Shown here in pieces: positions 51,037 through 57,934 of a DNA stretch of 64,000 nt (positions are counted from its first letter, which is position 1; each line of letters starts with the position of its first letter). This DNA is from Falsirhodobacter halotolerans (GTDB lineage: Bacteria; Pseudomonadota; Alphaproteobacteria; Rhodobacterales; Rhodobacteraceae). The DNA lies in the NCBI RefSeq assembly GCF_022899245.1, contig NZ_JALJAZ010000001.1, positions 1,395,501-1,459,500 on the forward strand, in the 5' to 3' direction. The notes beneath the pieces are model-generated. The model did not search any database. It saw nothing but the letters and a program-made list of their open reading frames with translations, and was not told where the DNA came from. The translations under genes were made by a program, and so were the position numbers.

Positions 51037-52203
51037 TCATTTCGCCGCCGCGGCCAAAGGCTGCGCCCGTTCGACCAGCCGCGCGAAGAACGCCGCCCCC
51101 AGCGGCGCCACATCATCGTTGAAGTCGAACTGCGCCGTGTGCAGCCCCGCCCCCGGCCCCGTGCCAAGAAACAGATACGCCCCCGGTCGCGCCTGAAGCA
51201 TGTAGGAGAAATCCTCGGCCCCCATTTCGCGCGCGACGTCGGCGTCCACCTCCGTCAACTCGCCCGCCACGCCCGCGGCGAACGCCGCTTCGTCCGGGGT
51301 GTTGACGGTGGGGGGATAGCCCAGATCGTAGTCCAGGTCGAACTCCACCCCAAACGATGCGGCTTGGCCTGCGACGATGGCGCGGAACCGGTCCTCGGCC
51401 AGCTTGCGCACCTCGGGCGTGAAGGCGCGGATGGTCGCGGTCATCCAGGCGCTTTCGGGGATCACGTTCGATGCGGTGCCGGTGTGGATCTGCGTGACCG
51501 ACACCACAAGCTGATCCAGCGCCGAGGCGTTGCGGCTGACGATCGTCTGCAGCGCCTGCACCAGGCTGACCATCGCCGCCACCGGATCAATCGTGGTGTG
51601 CGGCATCGCCCCGTGACCACCACGCCCGCGCAGGGTGACCGTGGCCGTATCCACCGAAGCCATGATCGGGCCGGGATTGGTCATGATCCGGTTCAACGGC
51701 GCGTTCGGCCAGTTATGGATGCCGTATACCTGAGAGATCGCGAAACGGTCCATGATCCCTTCGTCGATCATCGCCTTCGCGCCGCCGTCACCTTCTTCGG
51801 CCGGCTGGAAGATCAGCGCGACGCGTCCGGCGAAGTTGCGCGTCTCCGCCAGATAGCGCGCCGCCCCCAGAAGCATCGTGACATGCCCGTCATGACCGCA
51901 GGCGTGCATCTTGCCCGGCACGGTGGAGGCGTGGGCAACCCCGGTGGCCTCGGTGATCGGCAGGGCGTCCATGTCGGCACGAAGGCCGATGGTCGGCCCC
52001 TCCCCCCGGCCGTTCACGATGGCCACGATCCCGCTTTGGGCGATGCCCTCATGCACTTCGTCAACGCCGAAGTCCTTCAGGCGCGCGGCAACGAAGGCGG
52101 CCGTCTGATGGCAGTCATAGGACAGTTCGGGATGCGCATGAAGATGATGGCGCCACGCCTTCATGTCCGGGGCATAGGCGGCAATGCTGTTCGGGATGGG
52201 CAT
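51037..52203 (-). CDS. M20 family amidohydrolase (hippurate hydrolase / N-acyl amino acid deacylase type)
   Basis: 388 residues, M20D-type metallo-amidohydrolase acting on N-acyl amino acids or related amides. Active-site features: LRADMDALPITE, the Cys-His metal loop MHACGHDGHVTMLLGAA, the acidic QPAEEGDGGAKAM, and GRGGHGAMPHTTIDPV in the lid domain. No signal peptide, so cytoplasmic. Divergent from mazG. The exact substrate cannot be read from sequence. Confidence 0.9.
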   Translation of the reverse strand: MPIPNSIAAYAPDMKAWRHHLHAHPELSYDCHQTAAFVAARLKDFGVDEVHEGIAQSGIVAIVNGRGEGPTIGLRADMDALPITEATGVAHASTVPGKMHACGHDGHVTMLLGAARYLAETRNFAGRVALIFQPAEEGDGGAKAMIDEGIMDRFAISQVYGIHNWPNAPLNRIMTNPGPIMASVDTATVTLRGRGGHGAMPHTTIDPVAAMVSLVQALQTIVSRNASALDQLVVSVTQIHTGTASNVIPESAWMTATIRAFTPEVRKLAEDRFRAIVAGQAASFGVEFDLDYDLGYPPTVNTPDEAAFAAGVAGELTEVDADVAREMGAEDFSYMLQARPGAYLFLGTGPGAGLHTAQFDFNDDVAPLGAAFFARLVERAQPLAAAAK

Positions 52204-52264
52204 GGTGGACTCCTGTGACGCGAACGCTTTATCCCTGTTTCATCGCAAAACGAGGGGTTGTGCA

Positions 52265-53050
52265 ATGCGTGCCGAAACCGAAATCCGCCGTCTCCTGGAC
52301 ATCATGGCCCGCCTGCGCGACCCCGTGGGCGGCTGCCCCTGGGATGTGGAACAGACCTTCGACACCATCGCCCCCTATACGATCGAGGAGGCGTATGAGG
52401 TGGCGGACGCCATCGCGCGGCACGATTGGGGCGGTTTGCCGGGCGAATTGGGGGATCTTCTGCTTCAGACGGTGTTCCACGCCCGCATCGCGGAGGAACA
52501 GGGGCGTTTCGATTTCGCGGATGTGGCGGCGGCCATCGGCGACAAGATGATTGCCCGCCATCCCCATGTCTTTGCCGACGCCGCCCCCCGCGACGCCGAG
52601 GCCCAGCGCGCCGATTGGGACAGGCTGAAGGAACACGAGCGCGCCGCGCGCGATCAGACCGGCATCCTGGACGACGTGGCCTTGGCCCTTCCCGCGCTGA
52701 CCCGCGCGGTGAAACTGCAGGCCCGCGCGGCACGGGTCGGCTTCGACTGGCCCTCCACCGATCAGGTCCTGGAAAAGATGCGCGAAGAGATGGATGAATT
52801 GGACGAGGCGCGCGCCCGCGATAATCACGACGACATGACCGAGGAATTCGGCGATCTGATGTTCGTCATGGCCAATCTCGCCCGCCACCTTCGAATTGAT
52901 CCCGAAGCCGCTCTGCGCGCCGCGAACGAAAAATTCATCAGACGATTTTCATACATCGAACACACGCTGAAGGCGAACGGGCGCAGGCCGCAGGACAGTG
53001 ATCTGGCCGAAATGGACGCGCTTTGGAACGAGGCGAAATTGCAGGAATAG
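52265..53050 (+). CDS. mazG: nucleoside triphosphate pyrophosphohydrolase MazG
   Basis: House-cleaning enzyme that hydrolyses NTPs and dNTPs, including abnormal ones, to monophosphates. 261 residues from ATG 52265, like E. coli MazG (263), with tandem MazG domains. First domain: RLRDPVGGCPWDVEQTFDTI and EEAYEVADAI with ELGDLLLQTVFHARIAEE. Second: EEMDELDEARA and EEFGDLMFVMANLARHL. The Glu-x2-Glu and Glu-x2-Asp magnesium ligands are intact. Confidence 0.95.
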   Translation: MRAETEIRRLLDIMARLRDPVGGCPWDVEQTFDTIAPYTIEEAYEVADAIARHDWGGLPGELGDLLLQTVFHARIAEEQGRFDFADVAAAIGDKMIARHPHVFADAAPRDAEAQRADWDRLKEHERAARDQTGILDDVALALPALTRAVKLQARAARVGFDWPSTDQVLEKMREEMDELDEARARDNHDDMTEEFGDLMFVMANLARHLRIDPEAALRAANEKFIRRFSYIEHTLKANGRRPQDSDLAEMDALWNEAKLQE

Positions 53051-53176
53051 TTGGCAGTCGGGAAATTAATGCTAAAACAACCCTCCTTTAAATATACCGC
53101 ATAGACATTCCGCGGCTTTGGCGATCAAATCGCTTTCTGCAGCGGGGGTATGGCCGGTAAGCCGAACTGAGGACGA

Positions 53177-54115
53177 ATGCCGCGAAAAATCATCATAGAT
53201 GCCAATCCCAGCCAGACGGATGCGATCGCTTTGATGATGGCCCTTTCCAGCCCGGATGACGTCGCCATCCTTGGCATCACGATTGTCGGCGGGCTGATTC
53301 CGCTGCCGGTGGCGTCCCACAACGCCCGCCGAATCGTGGAACTGTCGGGCGTTCGCGATGTCCCGATCTTTGCCGGCGCCGCGGGCCCCCTTCGGCCCAT
53401 TCCGCAAGGGGTGGAGGTTGCGGTGCCGGACCAGACCCTGGACGGTTTCGACTCCTGCAATCCCAGCGTCCAGCTTGAGGAGGAGGGAGCGGTCGACTTC
53501 ATCATCTCCACCTTGCGCCATTGCGCCGACCGCACCGTCGCATTGTGCTGCTTCGGGCCGCTGACCAACATCGCCACCGCCATCGCCCAGGCCCCCGACA
53601 TCGTGCCCCGCATCCGCGAGATCGTGCTGACCGGCGGCAGCCATTTCGAAATGGGCAACATCAGCCCCGTTGCTGAATGCAACATGTTCGTCGATCCCGA
53701 CGCGGCGCAGGCGGTGCTCAACTCCGGCATTCCTTGTGTGATCATGCCGCTGGACGTTACGCACAAGGTGGTCGTGACCCCGCAGCGGCTGGCCATGTTC
53801 CGCGCCATCGGGACCGAGGTGGGCAACGCCGTCGCCGCTTGGGCGAATCTCATGGAGCGTGTCTACAGTGAGACGTTCGGCGCCGACGGGATGCCGCTGC
53901 ACAGCCCTTGCGTCATTGCCTACATGCTGCGCCCCTATCTGTTCACGGGCCACCACCTGAACGTCGCGGTGGAGGTGGACAGCCTCCTGACGCGCGGCAT
54001 GACCGTCGTGGACCTGTGGGGGCTGACGAACCGCCCGCCCAACGCCCTGTTCATGTCCAACGTCGATGCCACGGGGCTGTTCGCCCTGCTGACCGAACGC
54101 ATCGCCCGGCTTTAG
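53177..54115 (+). CDS. nucleoside hydrolase homologue with degenerate active site
   Basis: 312 residues with the overall layout of inosine-uridine nucleoside hydrolases: N-terminal strand and metal loop, CCFGPLTNIATAIA, VLTGGSHFEMGNISPVAECNMFVDPDAA with Asn169, and VVDLWG near the end. The signature loop normally Asp-Thr-Asp-Pro-Gly-x-Asp-Asp reads Asp8-Ala-Asn-Pro-Ser-Gln-Thr-Asp15. The positions of the catalytic base Asp10 and the ribose ligand Asp14 are thus Asn and Thr. The late His-Asp pair is His242-Ser243. Calcium binding and N-ribosyl hydrolysis are therefore doubtful. The frame is intact and codon use resembles its neighbours, so it is not an ordinary pseudogene. Confidence 0.85.
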   Translation: MPRKIIIDANPSQTDAIALMMALSSPDDVAILGITIVGGLIPLPVASHNARRIVELSGVRDVPIFAGAAGPLRPIPQGVEVAVPDQTLDGFDSCNPSVQLEEEGAVDFIISTLRHCADRTVALCCFGPLTNIATAIAQAPDIVPRIREIVLTGGSHFEMGNISPVAECNMFVDPDAAQAVLNSGIPCVIMPLDVTHKVVVTPQRLAMFRAIGTEVGNAVAAWANLMERVYSETFGADGMPLHSPCVIAYMLRPYLFTGHHLNVAVEVDSLLTRGMTVVDLWGLTNRPPNALFMSNVDATGLFALLTERIARL

Positions 54116-54127
54116 GGGGGTGGCCAT

Positions 54128-55171
54128 TCAGGTCTGGGGCAGGATGATGGTGAACGTGCTGCCTTCGCCCTTGCGGCTGGTGATGCGGAACCGTCCGCGA
54201 TGGCGGTTCACGATGTGCTTGACGATGGCCAGCCCCAGCCCCGTCCCCCCCATCTCGCGCGAGCGGTGGTTGTCGACGCGGTAGAACCGTTCGGTCAGAC
54301 GCGGGATATGGATCGGGTCGATCCCGTCGCCCTTGTCGCTGACGCTGATCAGGACCGTCGGGCCAAGCCGCTGCGTATCGGTGTCGTCCTTTTTCACATC
54401 CACCGTGATCGTCCCCCCCGAGGCCCCGTATTTTATCGCGTTCTCGATCAGGTTCTGGAACACCTGCGTCATCTGGTCCGGGTCTGCCGGCACCATGACC
54501 GGATCGCGCGCCCCCGTCACCACGATCTCGGCCCCCGCGCTGATCGCCGTGGGCCGCAGGGCCGTGACGGCCGACGCGACAAGCGACACGATGTCGGACG
54601 GGGTGGTCGGACGCACACGCTCCTCGCTCTCCACCCGGCTGAGGGAGAGAAGATCGCTGACCAGTCGGTTCATCCGTTCGGCCTCGCGGGCCATGATGGA
54701 CAAAAAGCGCGTGCGCGCGGCGGGATCCTCCTTGGCCGCGCCCTGCAACGTCTCGATGAAACCCAGAAGCGAGGTGAGCGGGGTGCGCAATTCATGGCTG
54801 ACATTGGCCACGAAGTCCCGCCGCATCAGGCCCGCCTTCTCCATTTCGCTGATGTCTTCGAAGGAACACATCACGGCCCCGCCCGGCGCGGGGGCCACGG
54901 TCACGCGAAAGACCGTCTCTCCGGCCGCGCCGCTGAGGATATAGCGCGCGCGGGTCACGTGGCGGTGGGTCCGCGTGCCCTCGATCGCGTCCAGCAGACC
55001 GGGCTGACGCATGAACAGCACGTAATGCCGCCCTATCGCCCCGTCGCCGAACAGCGCACGCCCCGGCGGGTTCGCCATCAAGATCCGCTCGTCAGCGGAA
55101 ATCAGGACCGTGGGCAGCGGCAACCCCTCCACCATCTCGGCCAACATGGCGTCCAACTCCACCCGGGTCAC
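54128..55171 (-). CDS. phoR: PhoR-type histidine kinase
   Basis: 347 residues from GTG 55171, probably the phosphate-starvation kinase. PAS-like domain at about 10-110, phospho-acceptor His126 in FVANVSHELRTPLTSLLGF, N-box QNLIENAIKYGA, G-boxes SDKGDGID and MGGTGLGLAIVKHIV. There is no membrane segment, as in several alphaproteobacterial PhoR proteins. No pstSCAB, phoU or phoB accompanies it: downstream is the convergent nucleoside-hydrolase homologue. Assignment as PhoR is from the kinase core and length. A Pho-box-like repeat lies in its upstream region. Confidence 0.78.
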   Translation of the reverse strand: MTRVELDAMLAEMVEGLPLPTVLISADERILMANPPGRALFGDGAIGRHYVLFMRQPGLLDAIEGTRTHRHVTRARYILSGAAGETVFRVTVAPAPGGAVMCSFEDISEMEKAGLMRRDFVANVSHELRTPLTSLLGFIETLQGAAKEDPAARTRFLSIMAREAERMNRLVSDLLSLSRVESEERVRPTTPSDIVSLVASAVTALRPTAISAGAEIVVTGARDPVMVPADPDQMTQVFQNLIENAIKYGASGGTITVDVKKDDTDTQRLGPTVLISVSDKGDGIDPIHIPRLTERFYRVDNHRSREMGGTGLGLAIVKHIVNRHRGRFRITSRKGEGSTFTIILPQT

Positions 55172-55273
55172 AGGTTCATTCCGATCCGTCCGTTCGTCAT
55201 TAATTTTATTGCCTGTCGGTTAGGGACTTGCCCGCGCCGCCCGACAGGGTCAAACTGCCTTACATCACGGAGT

Positions 55274-55291
55274 CTGACATATTTTTGACAT
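55274..55291. promoter_or_regulatory. candidate Pho box between phoR and the receiver-like gene
   Basis: CTGACAT (55274-55280), ATTT, TTGACAT (55285-55291): two 7-base direct repeats with an 11-base period and an AT-rich spacer. This matches the PhoB site layout CTGTCAT-N4-CTGTCAT with one and two mismatches. It lies 86 bases before the plus-strand gene at 55378 and about 100 bases before phoR. Direct repeats and neighbouring phoR support the call; the mismatches weaken it. Confidence 0.4.
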
Positions 55292-55377
55292 TGATGGAAA
55301 AAACATGTTTGGTCCAAAATTTACCCTTGTAAAGGTGCGGCCGTGCGCGCGATAGCGGACAGCCGTCTGAGTGTTGT

Positions 55378-55740
55378 ATGAGATCGCTGGTCCATGGCAC
55401 CAGTTCCCATCCAAATATGGGACAGGCCACCTGGCTTTTGATCGATGCCCCCCAGGCGCTGCGGGTCATCAACAAGATGCAGCACCGCCCTTCGGTGGTC
55501 ATCGCGCGGTTCGCGGACCTGAATGCGCAGCTCTTGTCCCGGGTGATGCCCGATTGGGTCATCTGCAATCTGATCAGCCCGGACTTCGACGCGACCGAAC
55601 TTTTGCATCGCATCCGGCGCACAGGCTGGCGGGGCACGGTGGGCGTGGTCGTTTCCGCCGACATGCCCCCGTCCGACATTCTGAAGGCCGAACTGCAGGA
55701 AACCGCGCCCAAGCTGGAGATCGAGATCCTCGTCTCCTGA
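55378..55740 (+). CDS. small receiver-like protein of unknown function
   Basis: 120 residues. From about residue 17 it alternates strand and helix like a CheY-type domain: ATWLLIDAP, SVVIARFADL, DWVICNLISPDFDATELLHRI and RGTVGVVVSADMP. The position of a phospho-acceptor Asp (WVICNLIS) is Asn, and the acidic pocket at the first strand is not conserved, so it would be a pseudo-receiver if the fold is right. ATG 55378 lacks a clear ribosome site; ATG 55420 is an alternative start. It stands alone between phoR (divergent) and the gamma-carbonic anhydrase gene (convergent, 3-base gap). Confidence 0.65.
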   Translation: MRSLVHGTSSHPNMGQATWLLIDAPQALRVINKMQHRPSVVIARFADLNAQLLSRVMPDWVICNLISPDFDATELLHRIRRTGWRGTVGVVVSADMPPSDILKAELQETAPKLEIEILVS

Positions 55741-55743
55741 CGG

Positions 55744-56268
55744 TCAGAGGGGGCGCAAGCCGTCGCGAAACCGCACCATGTTCGCAACATACGCCTGGGC
55801 GCTGCGGCCAAGTCCCGCCCGTTCGGCATCGGTCAGGGGGCGAACGACCCGCGCCGGGCTTCCCATCACCAATGAGCCGTCGGGGATCTCCTTGCCTTCG
55901 GTGACCAGGGCGTTCGCGCCGATCAGACATTCCCGCCCGATGCGCGCGCCGTTCATCACGACCGCCCCCATCCCCACCAGCGTGCCGTCCCCGATGGTGC
56001 AACCGTGCAGGATCGCACGATGTCCGACGGTGCATCCCGCCCCGACATGCAGCGGAAACCCCAGATCGGTGTGCAGAACACAATTGTCCTGGATGTTCGT
56101 GCCGGCGTCGATCCGTATGTCGTCGTTGTCGCCCCGCAGGACGGCCCCGAACCAGATGCCCACCCCGTCCGCCAAGGTCACGCGCCCCACGACCTGCGCG
56201 CCGGGGGCGATCCACAGATCGCCCGATGCGGGAAGGGACGGCGCACGGTCACCCAAGGCATGGATCAT
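55744..56268 (-). CDS. gamma-carbonic anhydrase family protein (left-handed beta-helix)
   Basis: 174 residues from ATG 56268, which overlaps the gmk stop (ATGA). Hexapeptide-repeat protein of the YrdA/PaaY type: [41 protein letters not shown], and zinc-binding histidines in VLHTD and GHRAILHG. Members form trimers; some are zinc carbonic anhydrases, others thioesterases or of unknown function. The open frame upstream of 56268 is a shadow of gmk. Confidence 0.9.
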   Translation of the reverse strand: MIHALGDRAPSLPASGDLWIAPGAQVVGRVTLADGVGIWFGAVLRGDNDDIRIDAGTNIQDNCVLHTDLGFPLHVGAGCTVGHRAILHGCTIGDGTLVGMGAVVMNGARIGRECLIGANALVTEGKEIPDGSLVMGSPARVVRPLTDAERAGLGRSAQAYVANMVRFRDGLRPL

Positions 56269-56897
56269 CGGCGGTCGAACTCCGCGTTCATGTCGCGCAC
56301 CTGCGCATTCAGGTCGGGCTGGCGGTCGCGCCGCAGCCGTTCGGCCATGACGATGGTGCGCAGATCCTGTTCGGCCCGGTCGACATCGTGGTTCACGAGG
56401 ACATAATCGTATTCCGCCCAATGGCTGATTTCGTCGCGGCTTTTGGCCATGCGATGGGCGATCACGTCGTCGCTGTCCTGTCCCCGCCCGCGCAGGCGCC
56501 GCTCCAGCTCCGCAATCGACGGGGGGAGGATGAAGACCGACACCGTATCGCGTGCCAGGGGCGAATTGCGGATCTGCTGGCCGCCTTGCCAATCCACGTC
56601 GAACAGCGTGTCGCGCCCCTCGGCCATCGCGTCCTCCACCGGGCCGCGCGGGCTGCCGTAGAAATTGCCGAAGACCTCGGCATGTTCCAGCATCTGACCG
56701 TCGGCCACCATCTGCTGGAATTTTTCCGTGCTGCAAAAGATGTAATCCTTCCCGTCCACCTCACCCGCGCGGGGGGCGCGGGTCGTGGCCGAGACGGAAA
56801 AGCGCAAGGTCGGATCCCACGCCATCAGCCGCTTGGACAGCGTGGATTTCCCCGCACCCGAGGGCGAGGACAGGATCAGAAGCAGTCCGCGGCGCAT
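56265..56897 (-). CDS. gmk: guanylate kinase
   Basis: Phosphorylates GMP to GDP. 210 residues from ATG 56897, with GGAGGG 7 bases upstream. P-loop [21 protein letters not shown]-binding [19 protein letters not shown] and [16 protein letters not shown], lid region [14 protein letters not shown]. Coupled by ATGA to the gamma-carbonic anhydrase gene. Confidence 0.96.
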   Translation of the reverse strand: MRRGLLLILSSPSGAGKSTLSKRLMAWDPTLRFSVSATTRAPRAGEVDGKDYIFCSTEKFQQMVADGQMLEHAEVFGNFYGSPRGPVEDAMAEGRDTLFDVDWQGGQQIRNSPLARDTVSVFILPPSIAELERRLRGRGQDSDDVIAHRMAKSRDEISHWAEYDYVLVNHDVDRAEQDLRTIVMAERLRRDRQPDLNAQVRDMNAEFDRR

Positions 56898-57066
56898 GGG
56901 TCGACCCTCCGTTTCTATGCGGGGCATCTGGGCGAAAGATGGCCCAAGGTCAAGCGCCGTGCCGCTTTAACCATTTGTTCATCTTTCTGAACCAATTATT
57001 AAAATCCATGCTAAATCCCTTGCGACGCGGGTCGAATGCCCAAGAAGCCAGTCGCAAAGGTGCCGC

Positions 57067-57720
57067 ATGATCCTGAGATTTCCTTTTCATCCCATGCCAG
57101 AGGACAAGACGATGGACCGCTTTCCGCTCATTTCCGCGGTTCACGCCTATTGGCAGGCGCAACGCGGTGCGGATGGCGTCGCACCGCGCGACCGGATCGA
57201 CCCCCGCAGCCTGCCCACCGCCCTGCCGAACATCTTTCTGATCGAACGGATCGAACCGGGTGTCACACGCTTTCGGGTGGCCGGCGGGGTGCTGTCGGAC
57301 CTGATGGCGATGGACGTGCGCGGGATGCCGTTCCTGTCCCTGATCGTTCCGACCGAGCGCGCGGCCCTTGCGACCCGGTTGGACGACATGATGGACGGGC
57401 CCGGCACGCTGGACCTGTCTCTGGCGGCAGATTCGGTGACCGCGCGTGCCCTTTTGTTGCCGCTGCGCACCTTGCACGGCGTCGATCAGGCCCTGGGCTG
57501 TCTGGAAGTGCACGGCCGCATCCCCGCCGGTCCCACGCGACTGACCCCCATCCGGGCGATTGGAGAGCGGATCGGCGGGTATGCCGGGCCGGAGGCCTCC
57601 CCCCGCCTGCGCCATGTGGCCGAAGATCCGGTTCCTTTCACCCCGGCACCGCGCCCGCATCTGCGGCTCGTGCATTCGGTCGATCATAATCAGAACGAAA
57701 CACCGACTGGAAAGCAATAA
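57067..57720 (+). CDS. PAS_5-type PAS domain protein
   Basis: 217 residues of the small PAS_5 family common in Rhodobacteraceae, function unknown. Recognisable parts are AVHAYWQAQRG, RIDPRSLPTALPNIFLIERIEPGVTRFRVAGG, VRGMPFLSLI and the C-terminal PHLRLVHS. ATG 57067 has AAGG 7 bases upstream; ATG 57112, after GAGGACAAGACG, would give a 202-residue protein starting MDRFPLISAV and is equally family-like. No output domain is present, so it probably works by protein contact. Upstream of ilvB but not in its operon, since ilvB has its own promoter and terminator. Confidence 0.8.
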   Translation: MILRFPFHPMPEDKTMDRFPLISAVHAYWQAQRGADGVAPRDRIDPRSLPTALPNIFLIERIEPGVTRFRVAGGVLSDLMAMDVRGMPFLSLIVPTERAALATRLDDMMDGPGTLDLSLAADSVTARALLLPLRTLHGVDQALGCLEVHGRIPAGPTRLTPIRAIGERIGGYAGPEASPRLRHVAEDPVPFTPAPRPHLRLVHSVDHNQNETPTGKQ

Positions 57721-57752
57721 AAATGCGCTGAAATGCGCCATTGCGTCATTTC
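57721..57752. promoter_or_regulatory. repeat elements upstream of the ilvB promoter
   Basis: Two tandem decamers (AAATGCGCTG at 57721 and AAATGCGCCA at 57731, 8 of 10 identical) are followed by an inverted repeat GAAATG (57730-57735) / CATTTC (57747-57752) with 11 bases between the arms. The dyad ends 5 bases before the -35 box. Placement fits a binding site for a regulator such as an Lrp or LysR-type protein; the protein is not identified. Confidence 0.35.
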
Positions 57753-57757
57753 CGGCA

Positions 57758-57786
57758 TTGACCCTGCCTACCTCCCAACCTAATGT
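57758..57786 (+). promoter_or_regulatory. ilvBH promoter (sigma70-like)
   Basis: TTGACC at 57758-57763, 17-base spacer, TAATGT at 57781-57786. Transcription would begin near 57793, giving a leader RNA of about 140 bases that contains the leader peptide and attenuator. Confidence 0.65.
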
Positions 57787-57810
57787 CACCCTCCAGATAT
57801 GGAGGGGCAG

Positions 57811-57858
57811 ATGGCGATTCTGGTGGTATCGGGAACGGACAGGCGCATGGGCCGGTAA
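57811..57858 (+). CDS. ilvL: ilv leader peptide
   Basis: A 15-codon frame, MAILVVSGTDRRMGR, ending at TAA 57856-57858. GGAGGGG (57801-57807) lies 3 bases before the ATG. Codons 3-6 are Ile, Leu, Val, Val: the three branched-chain amino acids in a row, as expected for a leader that senses charged tRNAs of these amino acids. An in-frame ATG at 57799 is an alternative start. The gene is too short for usual gene calling; its position between promoter and terminator supports it. Confidence 0.8.
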   Translation: MAILVVSGTDRRMGR

Positions 57859-57886
57859 CGGCAGACCATAACGGTTCCCATGCGCC
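57842..57886 (+). other. ilv antiterminator stem
   Basis: GGCGCATGGG (57842-57851) pairs perfectly with CCCATGCGCC (57877-57886). The 3' arm takes up the first three bases of the terminator stem (57884-57886), so both cannot form fully. The 5' arm lies within the last codons of the leader peptide and would be covered by a ribosome that reaches the leader stop codon. Confidence 0.7.
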
Positions 57887-57908
57887 CCCGACCTTCGGGG
57901 GCTTTTTT
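57884..57908 (+). terminator. ilv attenuator (Rho-independent terminator)
   Basis: GCCCCCGA (57884-57891), loop CCT, TCGGGGGC (57895-57902), then six T (57903-57908). A perfect 8-bp GC-rich stem with T-run located 27-51 bases upstream of the ilvB start, so it must regulate ilvBH rather than end another gene. Confidence 0.85.
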
Positions 57909-57934
57909 GTTGCGCGATGATGGTGGAGACGGCA

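Noticed and set aside
57036-57689. A 217-codon frame overlapping the PAS_5 gene
   Set aside because: It is read in another frame of the same DNA; its translation is Arg/Pro-rich and unlike any domain, while the frame at 57067 shows the PAS_5 pattern.
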